Positions 24,827 to 33,713 are shown, counted from the first letter of the stretch. The stretch is 60,758 bases of DNA from CAYUNE01 sp964446115 (GCA_964446115.1 CAYUNE010000030.1:1-60758), one strand, 5' to 3'. Notes: generated by a model not told the origin, from the letters alone. Numbers and translations: made by a program.

Positions 24827-25855
24827 ATGCCACTGTCCAGGTTAGTTTGTCTCTGCGGACTTGCCCTGCTCATCATGACCGGGTGCGGCCAGACCGTACA
24901 GGAGACCCTGCATATTGCCCCCCATTCCCAGGCCCTCCATTCCGCTGAGGGAAAGAGTATCGTCATTCTGCCCTTTGCCGACTACACGCGGCACAACGAT
25001 GTGCACTCCGCCCACCAGCGCCACCTGAACCTGATGGAAAATCTCACTGACCGACTGGTGACCTACGGCTATCATCTGCCGGTGCTCGAAGATGTCTTTG
25101 CCTATCTCGCCGACCACAAGATCATCAGCCTGGCGGCCTACGGCGGCGGTAAACGCTCCCAGCTGGAGGATGAACTGCAGGGAGAGTGGTCCGATGACAT
25201 GAAACAGGAACTGGCGAAATACATGGGCATGGAGCAAAGCTATCGCAACCGGCTTACCGAAACCGCACCCGGCACCCACGGGCTCGATCGCCGGACGGTG
25301 GCGAAGATCGGTGACGATTTCCATGCCGACTACATTCTCCGGGGACGGATCATCCGCTACCTCTCCGGCGACGAGCACACCTGGGCGCCCTGGAAGATGG
25401 GTATTCTTCCCTTTGTCAGCGGCTCCTCGGACCAGATTCTTTTCGGCACCGCCCGATCCGACAAGTATGACAACTGGGACAACATGGCGGTGGGCGGCAC
25501 CATCGGCGGTATCATCGGACATAACAGCGCACAGTTCCCCTGGCATTCCGACGGCGGCAACTCCGTGCTGGGAATCGACGGCGGGGAGCATGCCAACTCC
25601 ATTTTCTGGGGAGCCGTGGGAGCCACCCTGGGGCAGATGGCCAAAAACAGCGGCAAGGTTCCCCAGGCCGTTGTCCAGTTGCGCATGTGGGCCCAGGACG
25701 CCCATTCCGGAGATGTGGTCTGGACCAACCGGGTGGATGTGCGGGTTTCGCCGGAAACCCTGTTTGCCGACCAGCGTTACGACACCCTCTTTGCCAGCGC
25801 CACCGAAAAGGCGGTGGCCACCCTGGTTGACGAGTTTGTCAGCCAGGGCCTGTAG
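24827..25855 (+). CDS. Outer-membrane-type lipoprotein of unknown function, end of pil operon
   Basis: A protein of 342 residues with signal peptide and lipobox (LIMTGC, Cys20). The mature N-terminus has SIVILPFADYT...LTDRLVTYGYHLPVLEDV, which looks like the TolB-N/CsgG/PelC-type fold of periplasmic lipoproteins. A Gly-rich middle (GGTIGGIIGHNS) and WAQDAHSGDVVWTNRVDV follow. It is 68 bp after the secretin gene with AGGAG 7 nt before the ATG, and the bidirectional terminator at 25941 closes the unit. Being last in the pilus operon suggests a role at the secretin or outer membrane, but no pilus family is recognised. Confidence 0.75.
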   Translation: MPLSRLVCLCGLALLIMTGCGQTVQETLHIAPHSQALHSAEGKSIVILPFADYTRHNDVHSAHQRHLNLMENLTDRLVTYGYHLPVLEDVFAYLADHKIISLAAYGGGKRSQLEDELQGEWSDDMKQELAKYMGMEQSYRNRLTETAPGTHGLDRRTVAKIGDDFHADYILRGRIIRYLSGDEHTWAPWKMGILPFVSGSSDQILFGTARSDKYDNWDNMAVGGTIGGIIGHNSAQFPWHSDGGNSVLGIDGGEHANSIFWGAVGATLGQMAKNSGKVPQAVVQLRMWAQDAHSGDVVWTNRVDVRVSPETLFADQRYDTLFASATEKAVATLVDEFVSQGL

Positions 25856-25940
25856 GACCGGTTCGTTTCCCGGAAAAAAAGTAATTGATCAAGCGGCCGG
25901 GAGAGAGTTAAGCAAATCTGTAACACCTGTAATCGCTAAC

Positions 25941-25979
25941 AAAAAAAAGCCGTCCGGTGAGCCCGGGCGGCTTTTTTTA
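25941..25979. terminator. Bidirectional intrinsic terminator between pil operon and secB
   Basis: A run of eight A, a 9-bp stem (GCCGTCCGG/CCGGGCGGC, one wobble) and a run of seven T. It can stop both the plus-strand pil transcript and the minus-strand secB transcript. Confidence 0.9.
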
Positions 25980-25998
25980 TGGGTTTGTCAGCGGCCGG

Positions 25999-26472
25999 CT
26001 ACTGTTTTTCCGCCTGATCTTTTTGCTGTTGGGCGTTTTCGTAGAGGGCCGGAAAGTTGATGGGTTCCATGAGAAAGGGCATGAAACCACCTTCCACCGA
26101 TACCTGGCTCATCACCTGGCGGGTAAAGGGAAAGAGCATCAGAGGACAGTCCACCGCCATTACCCGCTGCAGATGTTCTTCGGGGATGTTTTTCATCAGA
26201 AAAACCGCGGCATGTTCCAGCTCGACGATGAACATCACCGCATTGTCGGCATTTTCGTCGGCCACCTTGGCGGTGCAGAGGATCGTCACCTCCCAGTGAT
26301 CATCATCCAGCTTTTTGTTTTCCAGCTGCAGGTTGAAGTCGATCTTGGGTTTCTGGTTCTGGGTGATGAACACTCCGGGGGCGTTTGGACTCTCGAAGGA
26401 GAGGTCCTTGATGTACATCTTCTGCATCCGGAAAACCGGTGCCTCTGCCGCATTTTTCTGTTCTTCCGTCAT
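25999..26472 (-). CDS. secB: SecB export chaperone
   Basis: A 157-residue acidic protein with IKDLSFESPNAPGVF, VELEHAAVFLMKNIPEEHLQ and CPLMLFPFTRQVMSQVSVEGGFMPFLMEPINF, the full SecB pattern (peptide groove and SecA-binding strands). It delivers unfolded precursors to SecA. It is monocistronic, converging on the pil operon, with the terminator just beyond its stop. Confidence 0.97.
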   Translation of the reverse strand: MTEEQKNAAEAPVFRMQKMYIKDLSFESPNAPGVFITQNQKPKIDFNLQLENKKLDDDHWEVTILCTAKVADENADNAVMFIVELEHAAVFLMKNIPEEHLQRVMAVDCPLMLFPFTRQVMSQVSVEGGFMPFLMEPINFPALYENAQQQKDQAEKQ

Positions 26473-26592
26473 TGTTTCATCCTTTTTGTTTGTGTTTCAA
26501 GTTCATATCAGCGTCATCACCCACGGCAGCTGCGATCAATTCCGGTTTGGGAGCAGGATAGAGCGCATGGTTTACACACCCCGTGATCGCTT

Positions 26593-29427
26593 TCAGCCGG
26601 AGAGGATGCGTTGCAAAAATCCGCCGGTGTGGGATTCCCGGCAACCGGCAACCTCTTCGGGGGTGCCGGCAATCACCACCTCTCCTCCCCTGTCACCTCC
26701 TTCGGGGCCGATGTCAATGATATAATCGGCCGTCTTGATAACATCAAGGTTATGTTCGATGACAATCACCGTATTGCCGCTATCCACCAGGCGGCCGAGT
26801 ACGTTGAGGAGGTGCTGGATATCGGCGGGATGGAGGCCGGTGGTGGGTTCGTCGAGGATGTAGAGGGTGCGGCCGGTGGAGCGTTTGCTCAGCTCCCTGG
26901 CCAGCTTGATGCGCTGCGCTTCACCGCCGGAGAGGGTGACCGAGGACTGGCCCAGGGTAATGTAGCCCAGCCCCACGTCGAAGAGGGTCTGCAGCCGGTT
27001 TCTGATGGGCGGAATATTGGTGAAGAACTCCAGGGCTTCCTCCACGGTCATGCGCAGGATTTCGGCGATGTTTTTTCCCCGATAGCGGATTTCCAGGGTC
27101 TCGCGATTATAGCGTTTGCCGTTGCACACCTCGCAGGTGACGTAGAGATCCGGCAAAAAGTGCATGGCGATCTTGATGACGCCGTCGCCCTCGCAGGCCT
27201 CGCAGCGGCCGCCCTTGATATTGAAGCTGAAGCGGCCCGGTTTGTAGCCCCGGGCCCGCGATTCGGGCAGCCGGGCCAGCAGCTCGCGGATGGGGGTGAG
27301 TACGCCGGTATAGGTGGCCGGATTGGAACGGGGCGTGCGGCCGATGGGGCTCTGGTCGATATCGATCACCTTGTCGATGCGGTTGAGACCGGTAATGGAA
27401 GCGTCCCGTCCGGCTCCGGAGGGTCGCCGCTGGAAATGATGCCTGACCCCTTCGTACAGGGTCTGGATGACCAGGGAGCTTTTCCCGGAACCGGAAACCC
27501 CGGTGACACAGGTCATCACCCCCAGGGGAAAGGAGACGGTGAGATTTTTCAGGTTGTTGGTGGTGGCGTTATGCACGGTGAGGCGGTGCTGTTTTCCCCG
27601 GCGTACCCTCCGTCGTTTAGCGGGGACGTCGATGTGGAGCCGGCCGTTGAGGTAGCCGCCGGTGAGCGATTCCTCACACTCCAACAATCCCGCCACCGGG
27701 CCGTTGTAGACCACCTTGCCGCCGTGCACCCCGGCGCCCGGTCCCATGTCCAGCACATGGTCGGCGGCCAGGATGGTGTCGGTGTCATGCTCGACCACGA
27801 TAACGGTGTTGCCCAGGTCGCGCAGGCTCAGCAGGGTCCTGATCAGCTTGTTGTTGTCGCGCTGGTGCAGACCGATGCTCGGCTCGTCCAGAATGTAGAG
27901 CACTCCGGCCAGTCGTGAACCGATCTGCGAGGCCAAGCGGATGCGCTGGGCCTCGCCGCCGGAGAGGGTACCGGCCTTGCGGTCCAGGGAGAGATACCCC
28001 AGGCCGACGTTTTCCAGAAAGGAGAGGCGGTCGAGGATTTCCTTGAGGATGGGTCCGGCAATGATCTTTTCCCGGGCGCCGAAGTCGATTTTTCCCAATT
28101 CCCTGATCAGGAGGGAGATGCTCATGGCGGTGAGCTCGTTGATGGCCCAGGGGCCGATGCGTACCGCCAGGGGCTCGGGCTTGAGACGTGCCCCATGGCA
28201 GGAGGAACAGGGCTGCTCGTTCATGTAGCGGCCCAGTTCCTCGCGGATCATGGCGGAATTGGTCTCCTTGAAGCGGCGGTCAAGCTGGGGAATGACACCT
28301 TCATACACGGTATAGGAGGTGAGCTGCCGCCTTCCCTTGCGGTAATGAAAGCGGATCTCCTGGCCGTCTGAACCGTAAAGCAGGATCTTGCGGATTCCGG
28401 CGGGCAGTTTCCTGAAAGGGGTGTGGATGTCGAAGTCGTAATGGGAGGCCACGGCAATCAGCATCTGGCCGCTGTAGGTGCTCATGGAGCGGTTGCCCCA
28501 GGGTACGATGGCGCCTTCATACAGGCTGCGGTCCGGGTCCGGCACCACCAGATCGGGGTCGAAAAACTGGCGCACCCCCAGGCCGCCGCAGTCGGGGCAG
28601 GCACCGATGGGGTTGTTGAAGGAAAAGAGCTGGGTGGAGAGCTCGGGAACACTGATGCCGCAGCGGTGACAGGCGGCCTTTTCGCTGAGGAGCAGTTCCT
28701 CGCCGCCGTCGGGAAAGAGAAGCAGGGTGGTGCCGTCGGTGAGGGCCACGGCCGTTGCGATGGAATCACCCAGCCGGCGGCGGATGTCCGCCTTCAACAC
28801 CAACCTGTCCACCACCACTTCGATGGTGTGGCGCTTGTTCTTCTCCAGGACGATTTCTTCGGACAGGGAGCGAATGTCGCCATCTATCCGTACCCTGACA
28901 AAGCCCTCCCGCCGTAAACCCTGCAGCAGTTGTTCGTGCCTGCCCTTTTTGCCGGCGACAAGCGGTGCCAGCAGAATCACCTTTTCACCGGCGGGCCGGG
29001 ACAGCAGGAAATTGACCATGTCCTCGATGGATTGGGACCTGATCTCCCGACCGCATTGCGGGCAGTGGGGCTGACCGGCCCGGGCAAAGAGCAACCGCAG
29101 ATGGTCGTAGATTTCGGTAACCGTGCCCACGGTGGAACGGGGATTGCGGCTGGTGGTCTTCTGTTCGATGGAAACGGCCGGAGACAGTCCCTCCAGCAGG
29201 TCCACGTCCGGTTTTTCCATCTGTCCCAGAAACTGGCGGGCATAGGTGGAGAGGGACTCCACGTAGCGGCGTTGTCCTTCGGCATAGAGGGTGTCGAAGG
29301 CAAGCGAGGACTTGCCGGAGCCGGAAAGGCCGGAAAACACCACCAGGCTGTTGCGCGGCAGGTCCACGTTGACATCCCGCAGGTTGTGCATCCGGGCGCC
29401 GCGGATATGGATAAATTGCGGTTCCAT
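26593..29427 (-). CDS. uvrA: UvrA, excinuclease ABC subunit A
   Basis: A 944-residue nucleotide-excision-repair ATPase. Two ABC modules: Walker A GLSGSGKSSLAFDTLYAEG near residue 32 and GVSGSGKSSL in the second half; signatures LSGGEAQRIRLA and LSGGEAQRIKLA; zinc-finger Cys clusters (CPQCGREI, CHRCG..CPDCG and CEACEGDGVIKI..CEVCNGKRY). Length is standard. It scans for lesions with UvrB. It lies 9 bp downstream of the CoA-binding protein gene. Confidence 0.98.
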   Translation of the reverse strand: MEPQFIHIRGARMHNLRDVNVDLPRNSLVVFSGLSGSGKSSLAFDTLYAEGQRRYVESLSTYARQFLGQMEKPDVDLLEGLSPAVSIEQKTTSRNPRSTVGTVTEIYDHLRLLFARAGQPHCPQCGREIRSQSIEDMVNFLLSRPAGEKVILLAPLVAGKKGRHEQLLQGLRREGFVRVRIDGDIRSLSEEIVLEKNKRHTIEVVVDRLVLKADIRRRLGDSIATAVALTDGTTLLLFPDGGEELLLSEKAACHRCGISVPELSTQLFSFNNPIGACPDCGGLGVRQFFDPDLVVPDPDRSLYEGAIVPWGNRSMSTYSGQMLIAVASHYDFDIHTPFRKLPAGIRKILLYGSDGQEIRFHYRKGRRQLTSYTVYEGVIPQLDRRFKETNSAMIREELGRYMNEQPCSSCHGARLKPEPLAVRIGPWAINELTAMSISLLIRELGKIDFGAREKIIAGPILKEILDRLSFLENVGLGYLSLDRKAGTLSGGEAQRIRLASQIGSRLAGVLYILDEPSIGLHQRDNNKLIRTLLSLRDLGNTVIVVEHDTDTILAADHVLDMGPGAGVHGGKVVYNGPVAGLLECEESLTGGYLNGRLHIDVPAKRRRVRRGKQHRLTVHNATTNNLKNLTVSFPLGVMTCVTGVSGSGKSSLVIQTLYEGVRHHFQRRPSGAGRDASITGLNRIDKVIDIDQSPIGRTPRSNPATYTGVLTPIRELLARLPESRARGYKPGRFSFNIKGGRCEACEGDGVIKIAMHFLPDLYVTCEVCNGKRYNRETLEIRYRGKNIAEILRMTVEEALEFFTNIPPIRNRLQTLFDVGLGYITLGQSSVTLSGGEAQRIKLARELSKRSTGRTLYILDEPTTGLHPADIQHLLNVLGRLVDSGNTVIVIEHNLDVIKTADYIIDIGPEGGDRGGEVVIAGTPEEVAGCRESHTGGFLQRILSG

Positions 29428-29436
29428 GACCGGTTT

Positions 29437-29862
29437 TCAGGCCGGGGAGCAACCACGCAGTCGGGCGTGTTCCACCTTGAGGCAGCGATCCATGACCACG
29501 GTGAGCCCGGCGTCCCGGGCCAGACGACAGGCCGCCCGGTTGACGATGCCCTCCTGCATCCAGATCACCCGGGCGCCGATGTCCACGGCCTGCCGCACTA
29601 TGGGTTCCACCTGGTCGGAGCGGCGGAAGATGTCGACAATGTGGACGGGTTCGGGAATCGCGGTCAGGTCCGGATAGCACACCTCGCCCAAAATCTCGCT
29701 TTGGCCGGGATTGACCGGGATAATCCGGTAGCCGGCCCGCTGCAGGTAAGCTGCCACCTGGTGGCTGGGCCTGGCAGTTTTCGGCGAGAGTCCCACCACC
29801 GCCACCGTGCTGTTGTCGGTGAGTATCCTCTCCATATCTTTCAACGAATTCAAGTGTATCAT
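29437..29862 (-). CDS. CoA-binding protein (YccU-like)
   Basis: A 141-residue Rossmann protein with VAVVGLSPKTARPSHQVAAYL, YRIIPVNPGQSEILGE and VIWMQEGIVN, the CoA_binding_2 pattern. Soluble, cytoplasmic. Family members bind CoA but their cellular role is not settled. It is first of two genes with uvrA. Confidence 0.9.
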   Translation of the reverse strand: MIHLNSLKDMERILTDNSTVAVVGLSPKTARPSHQVAAYLQRAGYRIIPVNPGQSEILGEVCYPDLTAIPEPVHIVDIFRRSDQVEPIVRQAVDIGARVIWMQEGIVNRAACRLARDAGLTVVMDRCLKVEHARLRGCSPA

Positions 29863-30017
29863 TTCTTCCGACGGCCGGTTGCGGCCCGGTTTGATTTTTC
29901 CTTAATTATCCGGGATATTACATAAAAATTGTTTACCCGTTACCCTTGCTGTGGTAAAGTATATCGGATGGACATAATTTGCAAACAATCAGACTCGACT
30001 TTTAACGGTACCGGTCT

Positions 30018-30911
30018 ATGTACTTCCAGGATATTATCGGCACACTGAATAGCTACTGGGCCCGGGCCGGTTGCACCCTGCTGCAACCCTATGACATGGA
30101 GGTGGGTGCCGGTACCTTCCATCCCGCCACCCTGCTGCGATCCCTGGGCCCGGAACCGTGGAAGGCCGCTTACGTCCAACCCTCGCGCCGCCCCACCGAC
30201 GGCCGGTACGGTGAAAATCCCAACCGGTTGCAGCATTATTACCAGTATCAGGTGGTCATCAAACCCTCTCCCCTGAAGATCCAGGAGATGTATCTCGAAA
30301 GCCTGAAGAAGTTCGGCCTCAATCTCCTGGAGCATGACATCCGTTTTGTCGAGGATGACTGGGAATCTCCAACCCTCGGGGCCTGGGGTCTGGGCTGGGA
30401 GGTGTGGCTGGACGGCATGGAGATCACCCAGTTCACCTATTTCCAGCAGGCCGGCTCCATTGATCTTGCCCCCATCACCGTGGAGATCACCTACGGCCTG
30501 GAACGCATTGCCATGTATCTCCAGGAGGTCAACAGTGTCTACGATATTGCCTGGAACCGGGAGATCACCTATGGGGAAATCTACCACCAGGCCGAGGTGG
30601 AGTTTTCGCGCTTTAATTTTGAAAAGGCCAATGTCGCCGACCTGATTGCCGCTTTCGATACCCACGAAAGCGCGGCCCTGGCCTTGGTGGAGCAGGGCCT
30701 GATTCTACCGGCATATGATTACTGTCTCAAGTGTTCCCACACCTTCAATTTGCTCGACGCCAGAAAGGCGATCAGCGTGGCGGAGCGGACCAGGTATATC
30801 GGCAGGATCCGCAACATCGCCCGCAAGGTGGCCCGGCAGTATGTGGAGCAGCGACGGGAAATGGGCTTTCCCCTGCTCGGGAAACGGCAGCAGGCATCGG
30901 CAGCCGCTTAG
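30018..30911 (+). CDS. glyQ: Glycyl-tRNA synthetase alpha subunit
   Basis: A protein of 297 residues with all motifs of the class II alpha subunit: FQDIIGTLNSYWARAGC, LLQPYDMEVGAGTFHPATLLR, YVQPSRRPTDGRYGENPNRLQHYYQYQV, VEDDWESPTLGAWGLGWEVWLDGMEITQFTYFQQ. It charges tRNA-Gly together with GlyS (beta). Unusually, glyS does not follow: the next feature is selC on the opposite strand. The beta subunit must therefore lie elsewhere. The 155-bp upstream region is AT-rich. Confidence 0.97.
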   Translation: MYFQDIIGTLNSYWARAGCTLLQPYDMEVGAGTFHPATLLRSLGPEPWKAAYVQPSRRPTDGRYGENPNRLQHYYQYQVVIKPSPLKIQEMYLESLKKFGLNLLEHDIRFVEDDWESPTLGAWGLGWEVWLDGMEITQFTYFQQAGSIDLAPITVEITYGLERIAMYLQEVNSVYDIAWNREITYGEIYHQAEVEFSRFNFEKANVADLIAAFDTHESAALALVEQGLILPAYDYCLKCSHTFNLLDARKAISVAERTRYIGRIRNIARKVARQYVEQRREMGFPLLGKRQQASAAA

Positions 30912-30994
30912 AGGAGACGGCCGGGAAGTTCCGGCGGTCGGCCGTTGCCCGGCCCGGCAAAGGCGGGAAAGAGAGAGGAGCTTCCAAAAAAAAA

Positions 30995-31092
30995 TGGCGG
31001 AAGTGCATGGGAATCGAACCCACCCGCCGGGCTACTCACCCGACGCACCGGATTTGAAGTCCGGGAGGGCCACCAGTGCCCTTTCCACTTCC
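30995..31092 (-). tRNA. selC: tRNA-Sec (selenocysteine, anticodon TCA)
   Basis: A 98-nt tRNA with acceptor GGAAGTG/CACTTCC plus encoded GCCA, an extended D stem AGGGC/GCCCT, anticodon arm CCGGA-CTTCAAA-TCCGG (anticodon TCA), a long variable arm (7-bp stem CGTCGGG/CCCGGCG) and the T arm GTGGG-TTCGATT-CCCAT. Length, variable arm and UGA-reading anticodon identify tRNA-Sec. The eighth acceptor position is a G-G mismatch. Its presence implies that the genome encodes selenoproteins; none is recognised in the window. Confidence 0.95.
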
Positions 31093-31103
31093 ACGGGTTC
31101 ACT

Positions 31104-31132
31104 GTATTACTCGGTCCGGATCCGAAAAACAA
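31104..31132 (-). promoter_or_regulatory. selC: Predicted selC promoter
   Basis: Minus-strand TTGTTT and TAATAC with 17-bp spacing; the -10 ends about 11 bp before the tRNA 5' end, as expected for a tRNA promoter. Confidence 0.6.
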
Positions 31133-31198
31133 CATTTTTATCAGGCCGCACGGCCAATGTCAAACGCCGCAAGGAAAAATCTTTCGTAGACAACCACA

Positions 31199-31441
31199 AT
31201 GCAGTGTGAGCGATTAATCTATCTTATCAAAGACTGGTACACCCATGTTCAGGCCGAGACCATGGCCCCTGCCCGCATGATGCAGTTCGTCGACAAGCAC
31301 GTCAAGGAATGTCCCACCTGCGGCAACGACGAAGCCCTCCCCGAAGAAGTGGAAAAAATCCGAGAACATGTCCTGCCGCAATCAAAGATTCCCAAGGCCC
31401 TGCGGGTCCGGCAGCAGCGGGAAGAGGCCAAGGAAAAGTAA
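31199..31441 (+). CDS. Small CPTC-motif protein, unknown function
   Basis: An 80-residue protein MQCERLIYLIKDWYTHVQAE with one CxxC (ECPTCGND, about residues 37-40) and a charged, helical C-terminus (KALRVRQQREEAKEK). There is one further Cys at position 3. It could bind a metal as a dimer. It is not a known family to me, but the sequence is regular and in-phase, and it lies alone between selC and repeat D. Confidence 0.6.
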   Translation: MQCERLIYLIKDWYTHVQAETMAPARMMQFVDKHVKECPTCGNDEALPEEVEKIREHVLPQSKIPKALRVRQQREEAKEK

Positions 31442-31460
31442 TCCCCATGGACAGATTACA

Positions 31461-31508
31461 GCGTCCGGGGAAGATTCGGCAAATCCGCACACCCGTGAGC
31501 GCTTACAG
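31461..31508 (+). repeat. Truncated copy (D) of the dispersed repeat
   Basis: Bases read GCGTCCGGGGAAGATTC and later CCCGTGAGCGCTTACAG, which align with the right half of copy A (GCGGACCGG...AGATTC...CCTGTGACCGGATACGG). The left half is missing. The following bases AAAGGGCCCATTATACCG resemble those after the motif at 37567. Confidence 0.4.
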
Positions 31509-31556
31509 CCAAAGGGCCCATTATACCGCCTGGTTATCAATCCTGAGGGCAATTAC

Positions 31557-32117
31557 TCAGCCGGACTTTTGCCGTAACCTTTTACGCAGTTTTTTGTCGT
31601 AACGTTCCTGTTCACTGTAAATACAGCCGCAGTAGGGTTGGCGGTAGAGATTCATGCTGATAGCGCCGTCTATTCCCTCCTGCCATCCACGGCGGAAATC
31701 CTCGTAATGGAATTCGATACCGTATTTTTCCGCCAGTTCTTCACCCTGCCGGCGGATGAGATCGTGCCTCTGGTACCTGGAATAGAGCAGGGTGGTTGAA
31801 AATGCCTGCGCCCCGACCGTTTTTGCCTGCTGCGCCGCGCGTTCAAGGCGCATGTCATAGCAGATGGCACAGCGCTCGTCCTCATGGAAGACCACCCGGC
31901 GCAGATACTCGGTGAGTCCGTAGTTCCGGTCGATTTCCACCGTAAAGGACACCTGCGAGGCAAACTCCGTCAGGGCGCTGATGCGTCGTTTGAATTCCCG
32001 GAAGGGATGGATGTTGGGATTGTGGAAATAGCCGGTGACCTCGTGCCCGGCCTCGCGCAGCCGCCGCAGGGGGTAGACCGTGCAGGGGCCGCAGCAGACA
32101 TGGAGGAGGATCTGCAT
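31557..32117 (-). CDS. queH: Epoxyqueuosine reductase QueH
   Basis: A 186-residue protein with the N-terminal cysteine cluster LLHVCCGPC, DRNYGLTEYLRRV, CAICYDMRLERAA, FSTTLLYSRYQ and the C-terminal YCGCIYSE, the full DUF208/QueH pattern that holds a 4Fe-4S cluster and a second metal. It reduces epoxyqueuosine to queuosine in tRNA, replacing QueG. Its start overlaps the stop of the regulator gene by one base, so the two are probably co-translated. Confidence 0.95.
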   Translation of the reverse strand: MQILLHVCCGPCTVYPLRRLREAGHEVTGYFHNPNIHPFREFKRRISALTEFASQVSFTVEIDRNYGLTEYLRRVVFHEDERCAICYDMRLERAAQQAKTVGAQAFSTTLLYSRYQRHDLIRRQGEELAEKYGIEFHYEDFRRGWQEGIDGAISMNLYRQPYCGCIYSEQERYDKKLRKRLRQKSG

Positions 32118-33688
32118 TATCTCACCTTGAACTGTTTGGGATCAATGTGATAGCGGTGGATTTTGTAGTTGATGATCCGCAGGGTGGTGTCCAGGTATTT
32201 GGCGGTTCTGCTCTGGTTGCCGTTGTTCTGCTTCAATCCGTCGATGATCAGTTCCTTTTCGAAATTTGCCACCGCCTCGGAAAGCGACAGCCGTCCGCTG
32301 CCGCCGGTCTCCGCGGTCTGCAGGGTGGGAGGCAGGTGATAGCTCTTGATGGAGTCCTCGTCGCAGATGAGCACGGCCCGTTCCATGCAGTTTTCCAGCT
32401 CGCGCACATTGCCCGGCCAGTGGTAGAGGATGAGCTGATCAATGGCCGAGGTGGATATCCTCCTGATATTTTTTTTGTTCTGGCGGGCGTATTTTTCCAG
32501 GAAATGTTCGGCCAGTAGCAGGATATCGGTACGCCGCTCACGCAGGGGAGGCAGGTAGACGGGGAAGACGTTGAGGCGGTAGTAGAGGTCCTCACGGAAG
32601 CCGCCCTCCTTGACCGCGGCTTCCAGGTCCCGGTTGGTGGCCGCCACCAGCCGCACATGGCTGGTGATGGTCCTGGATCCTCCCAGCCGCTGAAAGGTTT
32701 TTTCCTGTACCACGTTGAGCAGCTTGACCTGGACCGCCTGGGTGAGCTCACCGATCTCGTCGAGAAAGAGCGTGCCCTTGCCCGCCAGTTCAAAGCGTCC
32801 CTTTTTGCGGGCATGGGCCCCGGTGAAGGCGCCTTTTTCATGGCCGAAGAGTTCGCTTTCCAGCAACGTTTCCGGCAGGGCCGAACAGTTGACGGCGATG
32901 AAGGGTTCATCCCGGCGGGAGCTGTTGTTGTGCAGGGCGCGGGCCACCATGGTCTTGCCGGTGCCCGATTCTCCGCGGAGCAGCACGGTGGCGCTGGAAT
33001 CCGCCACCTTGTGAACCATGTCGAAGACCTCCTGCATGCGCGACGAGTTGCCGACGATCTCGGTGATCCGGTTTTTGGCGGCGAGCTCCCGCCGCAGCTT
33101 GAGGTTTTCCAGCCGGAGCTGTTCCTGTTCCTGGTTCACCTTCTGGATGCGGTGCACGGTCTGGGAGACCAGGCCGCTGACAACGGTGAGAAAGCGAAGA
33201 TCGTTGTCGGATCGGCTTCCCAGGCCGTCCGGATAGTGGCGGTCGATGCTGAAGGCGCCGATACTCTCGTTGCCGATCTTGATGGGCACGCAGAGAAAGG
33301 AGTGTTTCCGTTTGGTCTCCTCGCCCCGGGTTCTGGTGCGGTTGAGAAAACGGGGATCCTCGCCGATGGCAGGCACGACAATGGGCCGGCCGCCGGCCAC
33401 CACCCGGCCGGTGATGCCCTCGCCCAGCCGGTATTTGCCGCGACGCCTGGCCGTATCCGGGATACCGTGGGCAACCTCGATCTCCAGCCGGCCGGTGGCG
33501 GGGTTGATGATGGTGATGGTTCCGTTGTTCATCCCCTTTTCCGTTGCCAGGATCTCCACGGTCTTTTTGAGGCATTTCTGGAGATTGGTTGCCGATGCCA
33601 GGTTTTTGGTTATTTTATAGAGGCAATAGAGATTCTTCAGTTCATCGTCGAGAAGATTCTCTTTTGTTTTGAGGGTATCCTGTGGCAT
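32117..33688 (-). CDS. NifA-like sigma-54-dependent activator (GAF-AAA+-Fis)
   Basis: A 523-residue protein. The GAF domain (about 25-185) contains the NifA-type stretch GEGITGRVVAGGRPIVVP...FLNRTRTR...FLCVPIKIG. The AAA+ domain (about 210-440) has GESGTGKTMVARALH, the sigma-54 contact loop GAFTGA, LFLDEIGEL and RLNVFPVYLPPLRER. A C-terminal Fis-type helix-turn-helix starts near 485 (NQSRTAKYLDTTLRIINYKI). There is no receiver domain. Best match is NifA/AnfA-type regulators, yet no nif gene is nearby and queH is the downstream partner. The signal sensed by the GAF domain is unknown. Confidence 0.85.
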   Translation of the reverse strand: MPQDTLKTKENLLDDELKNLYCLYKITKNLASATNLQKCLKKTVEILATEKGMNNGTITIINPATGRLEIEVAHGIPDTARRRGKYRLGEGITGRVVAGGRPIVVPAIGEDPRFLNRTRTRGEETKRKHSFLCVPIKIGNESIGAFSIDRHYPDGLGSRSDNDLRFLTVVSGLVSQTVHRIQKVNQEQEQLRLENLKLRRELAAKNRITEIVGNSSRMQEVFDMVHKVADSSATVLLRGESGTGKTMVARALHNNSSRRDEPFIAVNCSALPETLLESELFGHEKGAFTGAHARKKGRFELAGKGTLFLDEIGELTQAVQVKLLNVVQEKTFQRLGGSRTITSHVRLVAATNRDLEAAVKEGGFREDLYYRLNVFPVYLPPLRERRTDILLLAEHFLEKYARQNKKNIRRISTSAIDQLILYHWPGNVRELENCMERAVLICDEDSIKSYHLPPTLQTAETGGSGRLSLSEAVANFEKELIIDGLKQNNGNQSRTAKYLDTTLRIINYKIHRYHIDPKQFKVR

Positions 33689-33713
33689 AATTTGTACAAG
33701 CTGACATCACGGG

